Source: a virus. Taken from it: a DNA stretch of 21,923 nt. The notes under the pieces are model-generated. The model saw nothing but the letters and a program-made list of their open reading frames with translations. It did no database searches and was not told the DNA's origin. Positions 13,286 through 21,063 of this stretch are shown one piece after another. Position 1 is the stretch's first letter. The number at the start of each line of letters is the position of its first letter. The stretch lies in IMG/VR virus record IMGVR_UViG_3300021964_000626, positions 1 to 21,923 of that record, one strand, 5' to 3'. Both the position numbers and the translations under genes were made by a program.

Positions 13286-14784
13286 GTACTTTCTGTATAA
13301 TCTGTTATTAACTCCATTCCGTAATCGTTGTTACCTTCTGGTATTTCTATTCCTTCTTTGAAGATAAGTCTATTAGACTTAAATGGTTCGTAGTCAACAA
13401 AGTGATGCCATCTTCCATATTTCCAAACAACTCTTGCTACGTCTGGGTGCATATCTGCCAACATCTGACTCTTGTTAATTGTTCCATCAGTGTTGTAACC
13501 TTCTTTGTTTATCTTGTCTGAGTTTTCTGCATGATAAAACTCTGCTGTATTACCACCTGCAACTGTTTGTGTAGCAGTTTTACCTTGAAGAAATGCATTG
13601 AACTGAACAGTGCAATCACCATCTTTCAATACTCTCAAACATAAATCAGTATCTTCGTTATATCTACCTCTCCATCTATGCTTACAATCATTTCTAATTA
13701 AAAGGGCAGAATAGATTCTTGTGTTTGCTACGTAAGGTGGTCTGTATAAATCTGATGGCACAAAGAATCTGTATTGAGGACCAGCAACAGGAATGTTTTC
13801 ATATCTATCAACAAAGTCTTCCATTGCTTTGAAACCTACACCACTTTCAAATCGTATTCTTTGATTGTTATGTAATCTGTAGAAGTCTGCGATGTTATCA
13901 TCAAAGACCCAATGTGAAGTTGCACCAAGTTCAATACTATGGTCCCATGCCCAATTTCTGGCACGACCAGGTCCGTCACCATGATTACTGAATGGGGCAA
14001 CTAATAGTTCAGCATAAGTGAGGCCAAACTTTTCAAGTGCCTTTTCATACAGTTCTTTCTCTTGTGGTTCAATCACAATATAATGAGGTATCTTCATACG
14101 ATTGAATGATTTAGAAGTAATCATTGAATCATATCTTGTCTTTGATACAATATACATTGGATATTTTGGTAAATCATGTCTGTCTGGTTGAATCCATCTC
14201 AGATTGAAATTTTTAGGGAATACTTTTCTTGGGTGCCAGATTGCTTTTGTTTTATCATTGTATGATTCACCAAGTCTATTCTGTAGTTCTTTGTATGCCT
14301 CTTCAGTTCTTATCTTAATTGTAATTGACCTGTAAGATTCTATCTGAGGTTGATTGAACGATGGCATATTTTGCCAATGAAGACTGTATCTATTCTCTCT
14401 CGACAAATCAGTTCTTGGTTGTGGTTGTCGTTTTGGTTTAGCAACCATTCGTGATGTGTCTGCGATTGTAATAGGTTGCTCGTAAGTATCACCGAAAAAG
14501 TTTGTGTTAGGGTCTGCGAGTGGAAAGTAAGTTGATGTTTGTTTTGTATCAATATACTGACCTAGTTTCTCACAAAGGTCTTTGAATGAATCTAAGTCTT
14601 GTATATGGACAATTAAATGTTTGTAATTACCTTCTAGTTCAGCATCTGATTTAGGTATCTCAGGCAAAACTGAAGCAAACTCTTCACCGTCTTCTGTAAA
14701 TTTATCCAGTGTTGCTTTGTATTCGTCTTTGATTCTACCTTCTTTATCTAGGTAGTTATCATATTGTGCTGATTCTTTTACCAT
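13282..14784 (-). CDS. TAGT-type glycosyltransferase, probably for DNA base hypermodification (500 aa)
   Basis: Residues about 208-420 form a GT-A-like glycosyltransferase: YPMYIVSKTRYDSMITSK, a PHYIVIEP strand, LVAPFSNHGDGPGRARNWAW, then HWVFDDNI with D295-D296-N297 as the likely metal/sugar-nucleotide site. RYNEDTDLCLRVL (E377-D378) and EFYHAE follow. This pattern fits the TET/JBP-associated glycosyltransferase (TAGT) family described in phages that decorate modified bases. The N-terminal part holds two copies of a roughly 35-residue module (54-88 and 151-185), both with a K-Q-T or K-T-K segment ending in an aromatic residue and Pro. The start follows the helicase stop by 2 nt with TTTTAAGG upstream. 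The oxygenase or hydroxymethylase that would make its acceptor is not in this window. Cell-surface sugar transfer is the main alternative. Confidence 0.78.
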   Translation of the reverse strand: MVKESAQYDNYLDKEGRIKDEYKATLDKFTEDGEEFASVLPEIPKSDAELEGNYKHLIVHIQDLDSFKDLCEKLGQYIDTKQTSTYFPLADPNTNFFGDTYEQPITIADTSRMVAKPKRQPQPRTDLSRENRYSLHWQNMPSFNQPQIESYRSITIKIRTEEAYKELQNRLGESYNDKTKAIWHPRKVFPKNFNLRWIQPDRHDLPKYPMYIVSKTRYDSMITSKSFNRMKIPHYIVIEPQEKELYEKALEKFGLTYAELLVAPFSNHGDGPGRARNWAWDHSIELGATSHWVFDDNIADFYRLHNNQRIRFESGVGFKAMEDFVDRYENIPVAGPQYRFFVPSDLYRPPYVANTRIYSALLIRNDCKHRWRGRYNEDTDLCLRVLKDGDCTVQFNAFLQGKTATQTVAGGNTAEFYHAENSDKINKEGYNTDGTINKSQMLADMHPDVARVVWKYGRWHHFVDYEPFKSNRLIFKEGIEIPEGNNDYGMELITDYTEST

Positions 14785-14786
14785 AA

Positions 14787-16166
14787 TTATACCTTAAAAT
14801 CACTAAATTTAGAATGCTGACCTTTATCAAAGATAGGTGTATCAGTATTGTCACTACTGTCGATGAGTTCTTCTTGTGCATCTTGTTCAACATCATAGAA
14901 TTTCATTCTGCTTCTGTCGACACCGATAACAAATCGTTTGAAGATTGTAGGGTCATTATATCTGTTCTTCAATTGTTTTACGACCATCTGGTCAAGTTCT
15001 TCAAGTTCTTCACTTGTAATCAATGCAAACATTAAGTCTGCTGTTGCTGGTAGACCAAATGATTCTGAAGTATCTTCAAGACCAATGTCTGTAGAACCAT
15101 AACCACTTCTTGTAGTTTGTGTTGCACTAACAATAGGCACATCAAACTCAACTGCAAGACCACGAAGTTCTTCAGCAATACTCTTAACGAGTGTGTAAGA
15201 GTTTGCACCAGAACCAGGTCTTACTCTATGACTTGCACATATGTTTAGATAATCAATAAAAATCATATCTGGTCTGAAATCTTTTTTGATATCAAGTTCT
15301 TGCAATAGATGTCTGAAATGTCCAACATGAGCTGATGCAGTTGGGTATTCTTTGACAATTAATTTACCACTTGTTTTGTTTTTCAGTCTTTCAATCTTCG
15401 TTGAAAATTGTTTCTTAGATAGACTAGGTATATCTTTGATTGGAATGTTCAGAGTATTCGCATCGATTCTCTCTGCAATCTTTTCTTCTGACATTTCAAG
15501 TGTAAGATATAATACGTTTTTACCCATGAGTAAACATGATGAAGCATGATGACACATAAACATAGATTTACCAACACCTGTGCCAGCAAGTAAAATGTTG
15601 AGTGTCTTGTTAGGAAGACCACCTTTCGTAATCTTGTTGAAGTATTCTAAATCAAATGGTATCTTTTCTTCTTCTGTATTGTAGAATTCAAATCTCTCAT
15701 CTGCATCTTCAATAACATCATGACCGATGTGAGTATCAAAAGATACTGACAATGCATCTTTGAGAAGTTCTGGTATTTCACCAGTAGACCTTTGTGACTT
15801 CTTATCAATGACTTCAATAGAATCCATGACTGCAATATAGATTGCTCTGTCTTTACACCATTGTTCTGTTTCATCTACTAACCATTCTTGTGGTGTATCA
15901 TCTGTTAATGAAAACGAGTCCAACAGTTTCTTTGATGAAGCAACTATGTTATCACTAACAGTAGTCACTTTATCAAGGTTGATAAGAAGTGCTTCAACTG
16001 TTGGACTCTTGGTGTAATTGTCGAAATAATCTTTTGTAAGATTAAATACTAATTTATCTGTTTGGTCTGTAAAGTATTCTTCTTTAAGAAAGGGTATTAC
16101 CTTTCGTGTGAATTCTTCATTCTGAATCAGATTCTTCAGTATCGTCTGTTCTATTCTTGTTTCCAT
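14787..16166 (-). CDS. 41: Replicative DNA helicase, T4 gp41 / DnaB-like (459 aa)
   Basis: A RecA-fold helicase of the DnaB/gp41 group that unwinds the lagging-strand template at the phage fork. N-terminal helical domain about 1-110; linker; then ATPase with Walker A AGTGVGKS at 194-201, LYLTLEMS after it (DnaB motif 1a), Walker B MIFIDYLN at 301-308, and [12 protein letters not shown] as the sensor-like motif 3. The length is close to T4 gp41 (475 residues). ATG 16166 is preferred to a CTG seven codons upstream; it gives a 50-nt overlap with uvsX, so translation is coupled. Order pol, uvsX, gp41 agrees with marine T4-like replication modules. The C-terminus is acidic (DSSDNTDTP). Confidence 0.93.
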   Translation of the reverse strand: METRIEQTILKNLIQNEEFTRKVIPFLKEEYFTDQTDKLVFNLTKDYFDNYTKSPTVEALLINLDKVTTVSDNIVASSKKLLDSFSLTDDTPQEWLVDETEQWCKDRAIYIAVMDSIEVIDKKSQRSTGEIPELLKDALSVSFDTHIGHDVIEDADERFEFYNTEEEKIPFDLEYFNKITKGGLPNKTLNILLAGTGVGKSMFMCHHASSCLLMGKNVLYLTLEMSEEKIAERIDANTLNIPIKDIPSLSKKQFSTKIERLKNKTSGKLIVKEYPTASAHVGHFRHLLQELDIKKDFRPDMIFIDYLNICASHRVRPGSGANSYTLVKSIAEELRGLAVEFDVPIVSATQTTRSGYGSTDIGLEDTSESFGLPATADLMFALITSEELEELDQMVVKQLKNRYNDPTIFKRFVIGVDRSRMKFYDVEQDAQEELIDSSDNTDTPIFDKGQHSKFSDFKV

Positions 16167-17169
16167 ATTTAAAATAATCCTGTACAACTGTTTCTAATCT
16201 TTCCATAACTTCTGGTGTGAAGTATTTTTCTGGATTGTTATTGATTGTTTTACCGAACTCTGTTTTGCCATTCGGTAATTCAACTCTCGTTGATGCCTTC
16301 TTAAAGACACCACTTGCTAATGCAAGGTCAAGTAAACCATAATATCTGTCTAGACCTTTATCGTATGTCAATCTGACATCTACGATTCTGTTCTCTACAG
16401 TCAATCTACTTTTTGCATTCTTACAGTGTATTATATTTCCAATAATTTCTGTACCCTCTTTTTCTTTTTTCTTCGACAAATAGATAATTGATGATGCGGC
16501 ATATTTAAGACCTGACCCACCACCCATTTCTTTTTGAGGGAACATTGAACCAATCACATCATAAGTATGATTCGTTACTATCATTGGCACACCAGCACGA
16601 CCTAACTTAAGAGTAAGAACTCTGAATGCACCTTTTGTGATTTGGGCACGAGTCATATCTTTAGTTTCTTTACCTTCTGCTGTATCTTCGATTTCTTTTG
16701 TAGTTGATAACATACCAAGTGAATCTAAGACAAACATCATTTTAGGTCTATCTTTCTCTGGTGTTTCAAGATATCTATCAAGAATATTGATTGCCTGATT
16801 TCTGAATTCTTGAACTGTTACTACAGGCACGATAACAATTCTACTTGAATCGATTCCTCTTTCTTCAATCATATCTCTTGTGATTGCAGATTCAGATTCG
16901 AAATACATTACTGCCGCCTCAGGATTATCTTCTAAGAACTGTTTGACCATTCCTAATGCAAAGAATGTTTTACCAGTTGCAGATTCACCTGCGATTGCTG
17001 TAATCTTGTTTGAAGGTAGTCCACCATGTAGTGAACCACTTAATAAAGCATTGAAGATGTAGGAACCTGTATCAACAAAGGCATCTACATCACCTGCGGC
17101 AACACCATCTGCAACAACATTTGCATATTCGTTGCCTGTTGCTTTTACTAAATCATCTATAAATTTCAT
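16117..17169 (-). CDS. uvsX: UvsX-like recombinase (RecA family, 350 aa)
   Basis: T4 UvsX-type strand-exchange protein acting in recombination-dependent replication and repair. Visible are Walker A GESATGKT at 61-68, [10 protein letters not shown] after it, Walker B MFVLD at 145-149 followed by SLGMLST, the DNA-binding-loop region ENTAEG-like [16 protein letters not shown], and MIVTNHTYD. The acidic C-terminus (DDTEESDSE) is typical of RecA-type proteins. Start: ATG at 17169 has GAGG five bases upstream; the in-frame GTG two codons earlier overlaps that site and is not used here. A promoter with TTGAAT-N17-TATACT lies upstream. Length is near that of T4 UvsX (391) but shorter at the ends. Confidence 0.95.
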   Translation of the reverse strand: MKFIDDLVKATGNEYANVVADGVAAGDVDAFVDTGSYIFNALLSGSLHGGLPSNKITAIAGESATGKTFFALGMVKQFLEDNPEAAVMYFESESAITRDMIEERGIDSSRIVIVPVVTVQEFRNQAINILDRYLETPEKDRPKMMFVLDSLGMLSTTKEIEDTAEGKETKDMTRAQITKGAFRVLTLKLGRAGVPMIVTNHTYDVIGSMFPQKEMGGGSGLKYAASSIIYLSKKKEKEGTEIIGNIIHCKNAKSRLTVENRIVDVRLTYDKGLDRYYGLLDLALASGVFKKASTRVELPNGKTEFGKTINNNPEKYFTPEVMERLETVVQDYFKYGNKNRTDDTEESDSE

Positions 17170-17199
17170 AAGCACCTCGTTTCATAATTTATCTATTCC

Positions 17200-17228
17200 A
17201 GTATACTACCGAACTAGAAATTATTCAA
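17200..17228 (-). promoter_or_regulatory. Sigma70-like promoter before uvsX
   Basis: On the minus strand: TTGAAT (17223-17228), 17-nt spacer, TATACT (17200-17205); 4/6 and 5/6 matches to consensus with ideal spacing. The ATG at 17169 is 30 nt after the -10 box and has GAGG as ribosome-binding site. The sequence GTAGTATACT recurs directly before the DNA polymerase gene. Confidence 0.6.
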
Positions 17229-17236
17229 GAGGGTTT

Positions 17237-17392
17237 TTATTCTTCTTTTGTTAAATCTTGTATTGAATCGCACTTGACATGCTCTTTCATCATTTCTAAT
17301 AAGATTTTGATATTGGTTTCTATATGAATTATGAAACCGAAAACAATAACAAACATTATAATATAGAAACAATCTAGTGTAGTTATTGTCAT
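17237..17392 (-). CDS. Small single-span membrane protein (51 aa)
   Basis: Opens with MTITTLDCFYIIMFVIVFGF, of which about residues 7-23 form one hydrophobic membrane helix. It ends in a charged, helical cytoplasm-type tail containing LLEMMKEHVKCDSIQDLTKE. The ATG lies inside an ATGA overlap with the stop of the nuclease gene, strong evidence that it is translated. Without this gene the space from 17176 to 17388 would be the longest gap in the window. Small membrane proteins of unknown role are frequent among T4 early/middle genes. Function cannot be told; a host-membrane or anti-superinfection role is only a guess. Confidence 0.72.
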   Translation of the reverse strand: MTITTLDCFYIIMFVIVFGFIIHIETNIKILLEMMKEHVKCDSIQDLTKEE

Positions 17393-17829
17393 AGTTCTAC
17401 CGTTCCGTTTGCAACTAGAACATTTCTATTCTTTAAATGTTGTTCTACTATCTCTTCTTTGTTACCACCACCGTAATCGACTGCATGATGGTCATCAATC
17501 ATTTGCTGATTGATTGATATTTCTGTTTCGTAAACTGGATGTCCTTCGGCATAATGAGCGAATATTTCACCAAGAATTCTACCAAATTTGCCTTTGTCGT
17601 GTGATACTAGAGATAATCTCTCTGCACCACCTAAAAGTTTTTTTAAATGATTCTTAGATGCTTTACCGAATTTCTTTTCTACTAAGTCTCTTGTTCTGGA
17701 TTCTGGTGTATCGATTCCCATCATTCTGACCCTTTGCTTTTTGTAGGTCATTCCAAATCCCAAATCAATGTCTACGTCAACTGTATCACCGTCAACTACT
17801 TTGACGATTGTAATATTATATTCATACAT
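17389..17829 (-). CDS. Staphylococcal-nuclease-like endonuclease (146 aa)
   Basis: An SNase-fold, Ca-dependent nuclease. The sequence VVDGDTVDVDIDLGFG carries the metal-ligand Asp region, RMMGIDTPESR gives R35, D40, T41 and E43 (the same spacing as Arg35, Asp40, Thr41 and Glu43 of the staphylococcal enzyme), and GKFGRILGEI gives the second Arg (R84, equivalent to Arg87). So the catalytic set looks complete. There is no signal peptide, so it should act inside the cell, for example in host DNA breakdown or DNA processing. It follows the polymerase stop by 8 nt, and the late-type box CATAAATA lies just before it. A second ATG at 17825 in another frame does not fit the protein. Confidence 0.88.
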   Translation of the reverse strand: MYEYNITIVKVVDGDTVDVDIDLGFGMTYKKQRVRMMGIDTPESRTRDLVEKKFGKASKNHLKKLLGGAERLSLVSHDKGKFGRILGEIFAHYAEGHPVYETEISINQQMIDDHHAVDYGGGNKEEIVEQHLKNRNVLVANGTVEL

Positions 17830-17834
17830 AGTTT

Positions 17835-17842
17835 TATTTATG
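17835..17842 (-). promoter_or_regulatory. T4-late-type promoter box CATAAATA before the nuclease gene
   Basis: CATAAATA on the minus strand with 5 nt (AAACT) to the ATG at 17829, the same spacing as at 8148-8155. The TAA in the box is the stop codon of the DNA polymerase gene. No Shine-Dalgarno sequence is present between box and ATG, again suggesting a leaderless transcript. Confidence 0.55.
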
Positions 17843-20351
17843 CAAAGAAGGAATCTAAACTTGCAACTGGTTCTACGTTCCAGTCAATCAGGTTGACAAT
17901 ATTCTTTAATGGTTCTGTAAATGATTTATCAAACTGCATATCATAATCTATGAATCTATGTAAATCAAATTCTCTTGGTAAACTTGTAGTGAATGAAATA
18001 ACATTCTCATTGATTGGATTTGGCAATGTAAGATATGTGAAATGAACTTTGTCTGAGTTCTTAATCATTTCATATCTCATGTCTAAGTTCTTTGAAGTCA
18101 AAAGATTATTGTATAATAGAGAACCTCTGACATGAATCGGTGTCCCTTTCGCATAGATTGAATTAGGGTCTGAGTATTGAGCCAGACCTTTGCAACCTCT
18201 AGGGAATGCAACTTCTTCTGGTGGTAGATTTCTAAATTCTTTTCGTGCTGTCTCTACGAATTCCCACAAGTCTTGTTCAGTCTGAGTCATAACAACATTC
18301 AATGCTTCAGTAAGTTTATTACGAACCCATTGTGGTGTTGATGACTTTGCAGTTTCGATACCCATCATTTTAAGTTTTGGTTTTGCTAAACGAACACCTT
18401 CGTTATCATAAACATTCAGAATGTATCTTTTCTTTGCAGTCCAGATACCTTTGTCTGCTATGACTTCTCTGCCCATTTGCATCTTCTGTTGAAATGCGTT
18501 TGTGTATTCTGCAAGTTCATCAAAACCTTGTGCAAGAACTTTCTCTATTTCAACTTCTACTTTTGTTAGAAAGTCAATCACTTTATCTTTTGGTGCATCA
18601 GGCATAATTTGATTTACAAATTTGTCCATTGTGATATAAACTGAATCAGTGTCCATTGCAATGACATAATCTTCATTGTCTGTTTTAAGAATTTTGTTCA
18701 GATATTCATTAATTGTTTTCTCTGACCATTTGATAATCATTTGACCTGATGTTGTAATTGCTTCTGCTAAATCAATACTAAAGAATGCGAAGTATTGATT
18801 TGCCATAGCACCATAGGCAGAGTTCAATGCAATCTTACGAACCATCTGATTATTGAATGCACGTTTGATAAGTGTATCAAGTTCTTTTTTACGTTTTGGG
18901 TCATCACATTTCTGAAGTTCCTTTTGATACCCTATCATCTTACCTTTCCATTCTTTACGTTCTTCGTAGAATGTTTCCATCAGTTCTGGGAACATACCTT
19001 GCTTATCACGTGAGAATAGAACACCGTTTGGTGCAACTGTTGTATTAGTTTGTTTACAGTAAGATAAATCACATTCTTTGTTGAGCAGTCTATCAACATT
19101 CACATCTTCTCTATGACCTCGAACAAGTTTCTCAGGTGAGATATTGTATTGCATAATGATATGTGGATATAGAGAGTTCAAATCAAAAGACATAACCCAA
19201 TCATGACCACCAACTTGTGGTTCTTTGACATATGCACCTACGATAGGTTTCATCTTATCATTGCCAGATTTCAATCTCTGAGGTGGGGTTTGAATACCTT
19301 GGTCTTTTAAGAAGTTGTATATGATTGTTTCCCAATACTTCACCGTGCCGAACGTATCTTCATAGTTACACTTGGCAGTATATGCCTGTGACATCACAAG
19401 TTCCATGAATCCTAGTTTGTCATCAAGTTCTTCAACAAGAACTACATCACGGACATTGTATTCTAAAAACTTTGCATAGTCTTGTTTGTATAATGTATGA
19501 AGTGAGCCATACTCTGAGTAATCTAGTTTACCTTTGCCAAGCTCAACTTGAGCAATGTGTTCTAATCTATATGACTCTTGGTTAACGAATGTTTTCTTTC
19601 TGTAGATTTCAAGATAGTCGAGGACATTTATACCAACTAGGTCATAGACTTGTTGCTTCTGATAACCCATTGTAGTAAACTCACGAACATTCGTTTGATT
19701 CCATGGAGAAAGTTTTTTGTGTTCACCTTCACCTATAATTCTATCAATACGATTGCAAAGATAGGTGATATCAAAACTGTTTACATTCCAACCTGTGATA
19801 ACATCAAAGTTTGATGTTCTCCAATACTTGATAAATTTTGTAAGTAAATCGAATTCATTTGTGCAATCAACATAGATAACATCTGTTTTATTATGTTCCC
19901 ATGGACCGATGCCAAAAACTACAGTTTCTTTTTTAAATGGTTTAATTGAGATTGCATTGACTTTTTCAGATGCCAACATTGGTTCTGGAAAACCATTTTC
20001 ACATTCACATTCTATATCAAGTGTTGCTATTCTAATTTTATTAAAGTCCCAATCAACATCACCTTGAAATCTATCTGATATGTAAGTGTAAAGATATTTG
20101 TCGTAACCATGAATTTCGAAACCTTCAACACCATCATACTTCTCTCTGAACTTTCTTGCACCACCCATTGAGTTGAGTTCTACAACTTCTAAGTATCTGC
20201 CGTCTAGAGATTTGTAAGGTGTTTCACCTTTCTTTGAGGGAATAAAATGCTTTGGTCGATAACTGACCTGCAATTTCTGTTTCTTGTTTCCTTGATAACC
20301 TGTGACTAGAATCTTGTCACGAGTCCGTGCAACGTTAGTATAAAAATCCAT
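17838..20351 (-). CDS. 43: Family B DNA polymerase, T4 gp43-like (837 aa)
   Basis: Replicative polymerase with 3'-5' proofreading. Exonuclease motifs: D112-I-E114 (Exo I), GWNVNSFD with D194 (Exo II), YNVRD with Y298 and D302 (Exo III). Polymerase motifs: A, SFDLNSLYP with D390; B, RKIALNSAYG at 505-514; C, MDTDS with D567 and D569. The C-terminus ASLDSFFA resembles the sliding-clamp-binding tail of the RB69 and T4 enzymes. It is slightly shorter than T4 gp43 (898). All catalytic residues are present and no intein or frameshift is seen. The ATG at 20351 has no Shine-Dalgarno sequence; a perfect inverted repeat ends directly at it, so translation may be regulated, as it is for T4 gp43. Confidence 0.97.
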   Translation of the reverse strand: MDFYTNVARTRDKILVTGYQGNKKQKLQVSYRPKHFIPSKKGETPYKSLDGRYLEVVELNSMGGARKFREKYDGVEGFEIHGYDKYLYTYISDRFQGDVDWDFNKIRIATLDIECECENGFPEPMLASEKVNAISIKPFKKETVVFGIGPWEHNKTDVIYVDCTNEFDLLTKFIKYWRTSNFDVITGWNVNSFDITYLCNRIDRIIGEGEHKKLSPWNQTNVREFTTMGYQKQQVYDLVGINVLDYLEIYRKKTFVNQESYRLEHIAQVELGKGKLDYSEYGSLHTLYKQDYAKFLEYNVRDVVLVEELDDKLGFMELVMSQAYTAKCNYEDTFGTVKYWETIIYNFLKDQGIQTPPQRLKSGNDKMKPIVGAYVKEPQVGGHDWVMSFDLNSLYPHIIMQYNISPEKLVRGHREDVNVDRLLNKECDLSYCKQTNTTVAPNGVLFSRDKQGMFPELMETFYEERKEWKGKMIGYQKELQKCDDPKRKKELDTLIKRAFNNQMVRKIALNSAYGAMANQYFAFFSIDLAEAITTSGQMIIKWSEKTINEYLNKILKTDNEDYVIAMDTDSVYITMDKFVNQIMPDAPKDKVIDFLTKVEVEIEKVLAQGFDELAEYTNAFQQKMQMGREVIADKGIWTAKKRYILNVYDNEGVRLAKPKLKMMGIETAKSSTPQWVRNKLTEALNVVMTQTEQDLWEFVETARKEFRNLPPEEVAFPRGCKGLAQYSDPNSIYAKGTPIHVRGSLLYNNLLTSKNLDMRYEMIKNSDKVHFTYLTLPNPINENVISFTTSLPREFDLHRFIDYDMQFDKSFTEPLKNIVNLIDWNVEPVASLDSFFA

Positions 20352-20367
20352 GTAGTAAGTATACTAC
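20352..20367 (-). promoter_or_regulatory. Inverted repeat abutting the DNA polymerase start codon
   Basis: Minus strand GTAGTA-TACT-TACTAC, a perfect 6-bp stem with a 4-nt loop, followed at once by the ATG. It replaces the usual ribosome-binding site. T4 gp43 represses its own translation by binding a hairpin that covers its ribosome-binding site, so an equivalent operator is possible. The TATACT inside could also be a -10 box; no good -35 is seen at 16-18 nt. Confidence 0.5.
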
Positions 20368-20372
20368 AAATT

Positions 20373-20612
20373 CTATTCGTTTAATAGTGACTTTTCTGTG
20401 TAATCTGAAAAATGTTTTGCAACCATATCTTTGATATCTTGATAGTGTGCAATTTGTTCTAGTTCCTTTTCGATGGTTTCAATGTGGTCACCATGTTCGG
20501 CAACACCCACTGAGTTTTTGCAATGAACTAAGATGTTAGTTCTGTGTTTTGCAATGTGTCCGTCTGCATGTGCAACAACACTTGATAGAATTTCATTCGT
20601 CATATCTTTCAT
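20373..20612 (-). CDS. Conserved small helical protein upstream of DNA polymerase (79 aa)
   Basis: Nearly all helix: MTNEILSSVVAHADGHIAKH, then RTNILVHCKNSVGVAEHGDH, then ETIEKELEQIAHYQDIKDMV. His is unusually frequent (7 or more) but not in a recognised metal-binding motif. I recognise the general look of a small conserved protein seen beside gp43 in marine T4-like phages, but know no function. ATG 20612 with AAAGG 7 nt upstream is preferred; an in-frame ATG at codon 4 is possible. It ends 21 nt before the polymerase start, so the two are probably cotranscribed from the promoter-like sequence at 20633-20660. Confidence 0.75.
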   Translation of the reverse strand: MKDMTNEILSSVVAHADGHIAKHRTNILVHCKNSVGVAEHGDHIETIEKELEQIAHYQDIKDMVAKHFSDYTEKSLLNE

Positions 20613-20632
20613 TAGTTTACCTTTAGTTTAAA

Positions 20633-20660
20633 ATTATATTACACATTCACAGGAAGCAAG
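20633..20660 (-). promoter_or_regulatory. Possible middle-type promoter (MotA-box-like plus -10)
   Basis: Minus strand CTTGCTTCC (20652-20660), 13 nt, TATAAT (20633-20638). T4 middle promoters have a MotA box of the form wwTGCTTyA about 12 nt before a TATAAT box; this site matches the TGCTTC core with two flank mismatches. It lies before the 79-residue gene and the polymerase, and T4 gene 43 is a middle gene. As a plain sigma70 site the -35 would be poor. Confidence 0.4.
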
Positions 20661-20662
20661 AA

Positions 20663-20764
20663 TCATTTTTTATTATTAAAGTGATTGGTTATGCATACAT
20701 ATGCATACCATGATAGGACAAGAATGACAAATACAGGAATACCAAATAATTCTAATTCATTCAT
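20663..20764 (-). CDS. Very small membrane protein (33 aa)
   Basis: The peptide starts MNELELFGIPVFVILVLSWY, continues AYVCITNHFNNKK and then stops. Residues about 7-25 form one hydrophobic helix with a short acidic N-terminus and basic C-terminus. The ATG lies 2 nt after the stop of the preceding gene, and GAGG lies 9 nt upstream. It fills most of an otherwise empty 154-nt gap. Spacing, ribosome-binding site and the clear membrane pattern support a real gene; an alternative start at codon 2 (second Met is at codon 1 of a shorter form, 20760, out of this frame) is not needed. Role unknown. Confidence 0.55.
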   Translation of the reverse strand: MNELELFGIPVFVILVLSWYAYVCITNHFNNKK

Positions 20765-20766
20765 AA

Positions 20767-21063
20767 TTAAGAACCTCGTTTTTTGTTGCCTGTTGCAACT
20801 TTAAAATTTGTTTCCAATTGTGGTTTAGGTTCAAAAATAGTTTGTATCTGGTTTGCTTCGATTATGAACTCATAGTCTTTTGCATATGGAATCCATGGTG
20901 CGAAGTTAACGTTCATCTGTCCATCAGCGGCATCTGTAATCATGATTTGTGGTTCTATAATCTCAACTGAACCATCATCTAACTCTTTACAAAAACCCAT
21001 TAACACTTCTCTTGATGCAAGTCTTACACATTGCACTTTATAATCATCGTATACACTAAGCAT
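20767..21063 (-). CDS. Putative Sm-like phage protein (98 aa)
   Basis: The N-terminal 75 residues have the pattern of a small Sm/LSm-type barrel: a strand YKVQCVRLASREVLMGFCKE, an acidic turn (LDDGS), EIIEPQIMIT, then NFAPWIPYAKDYEFIIEANQ and the strand IQTIFEP. A crystal structure of a metagenomic 'Sm-like protein of putative cyanophage origin' has been published, and the sequence style (VRL.S.E.L.G, APW.PYA) agrees with my memory of that family. The tail (KVATGNKKRGS) is basic. Inference: an RNA-binding, perhaps Hfq-like ring protein. It overlaps the lysozyme gene by 8 nt and is coupled to it. Moderate confidence in the fold, low in the role. Confidence 0.7.
   Translation of the reverse strand: MLSVYDDYKVQCVRLASREVLMGFCKELDDGSVEIIEPQIMITDAADGQMNVNFAPWIPYAKDYEFIIEANQIQTIFEPKPQLETNFKVATGNKKRGS

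Noticed and set aside
17274-17279. TTGACA on the plus strand as a promoter
   Set aside because: It lies inside the 51-residue gene, has no good -10 box at 16-18 nt and no plus-strand gene follows.
483-19013. Many plus-strand open frames of 60-98 codons (e.g. 3913-4140, 7138-7350, 8257-8553, 18795-19013)
   Set aside because: They lie opposite clear minus-strand genes, have Phe/Leu/Ser-rich compositions expected from reading Lys-rich genes backwards, and show no motifs or ribosome-binding sites.
20691-20706. Inverted repeat ATGCATA-CA-TATGCAT as a possible operator or terminator
   Set aside because: It lies in the coding part of the 33-residue gene, has no T tract and is AT-rich enough to arise by chance; only a weak candidate.
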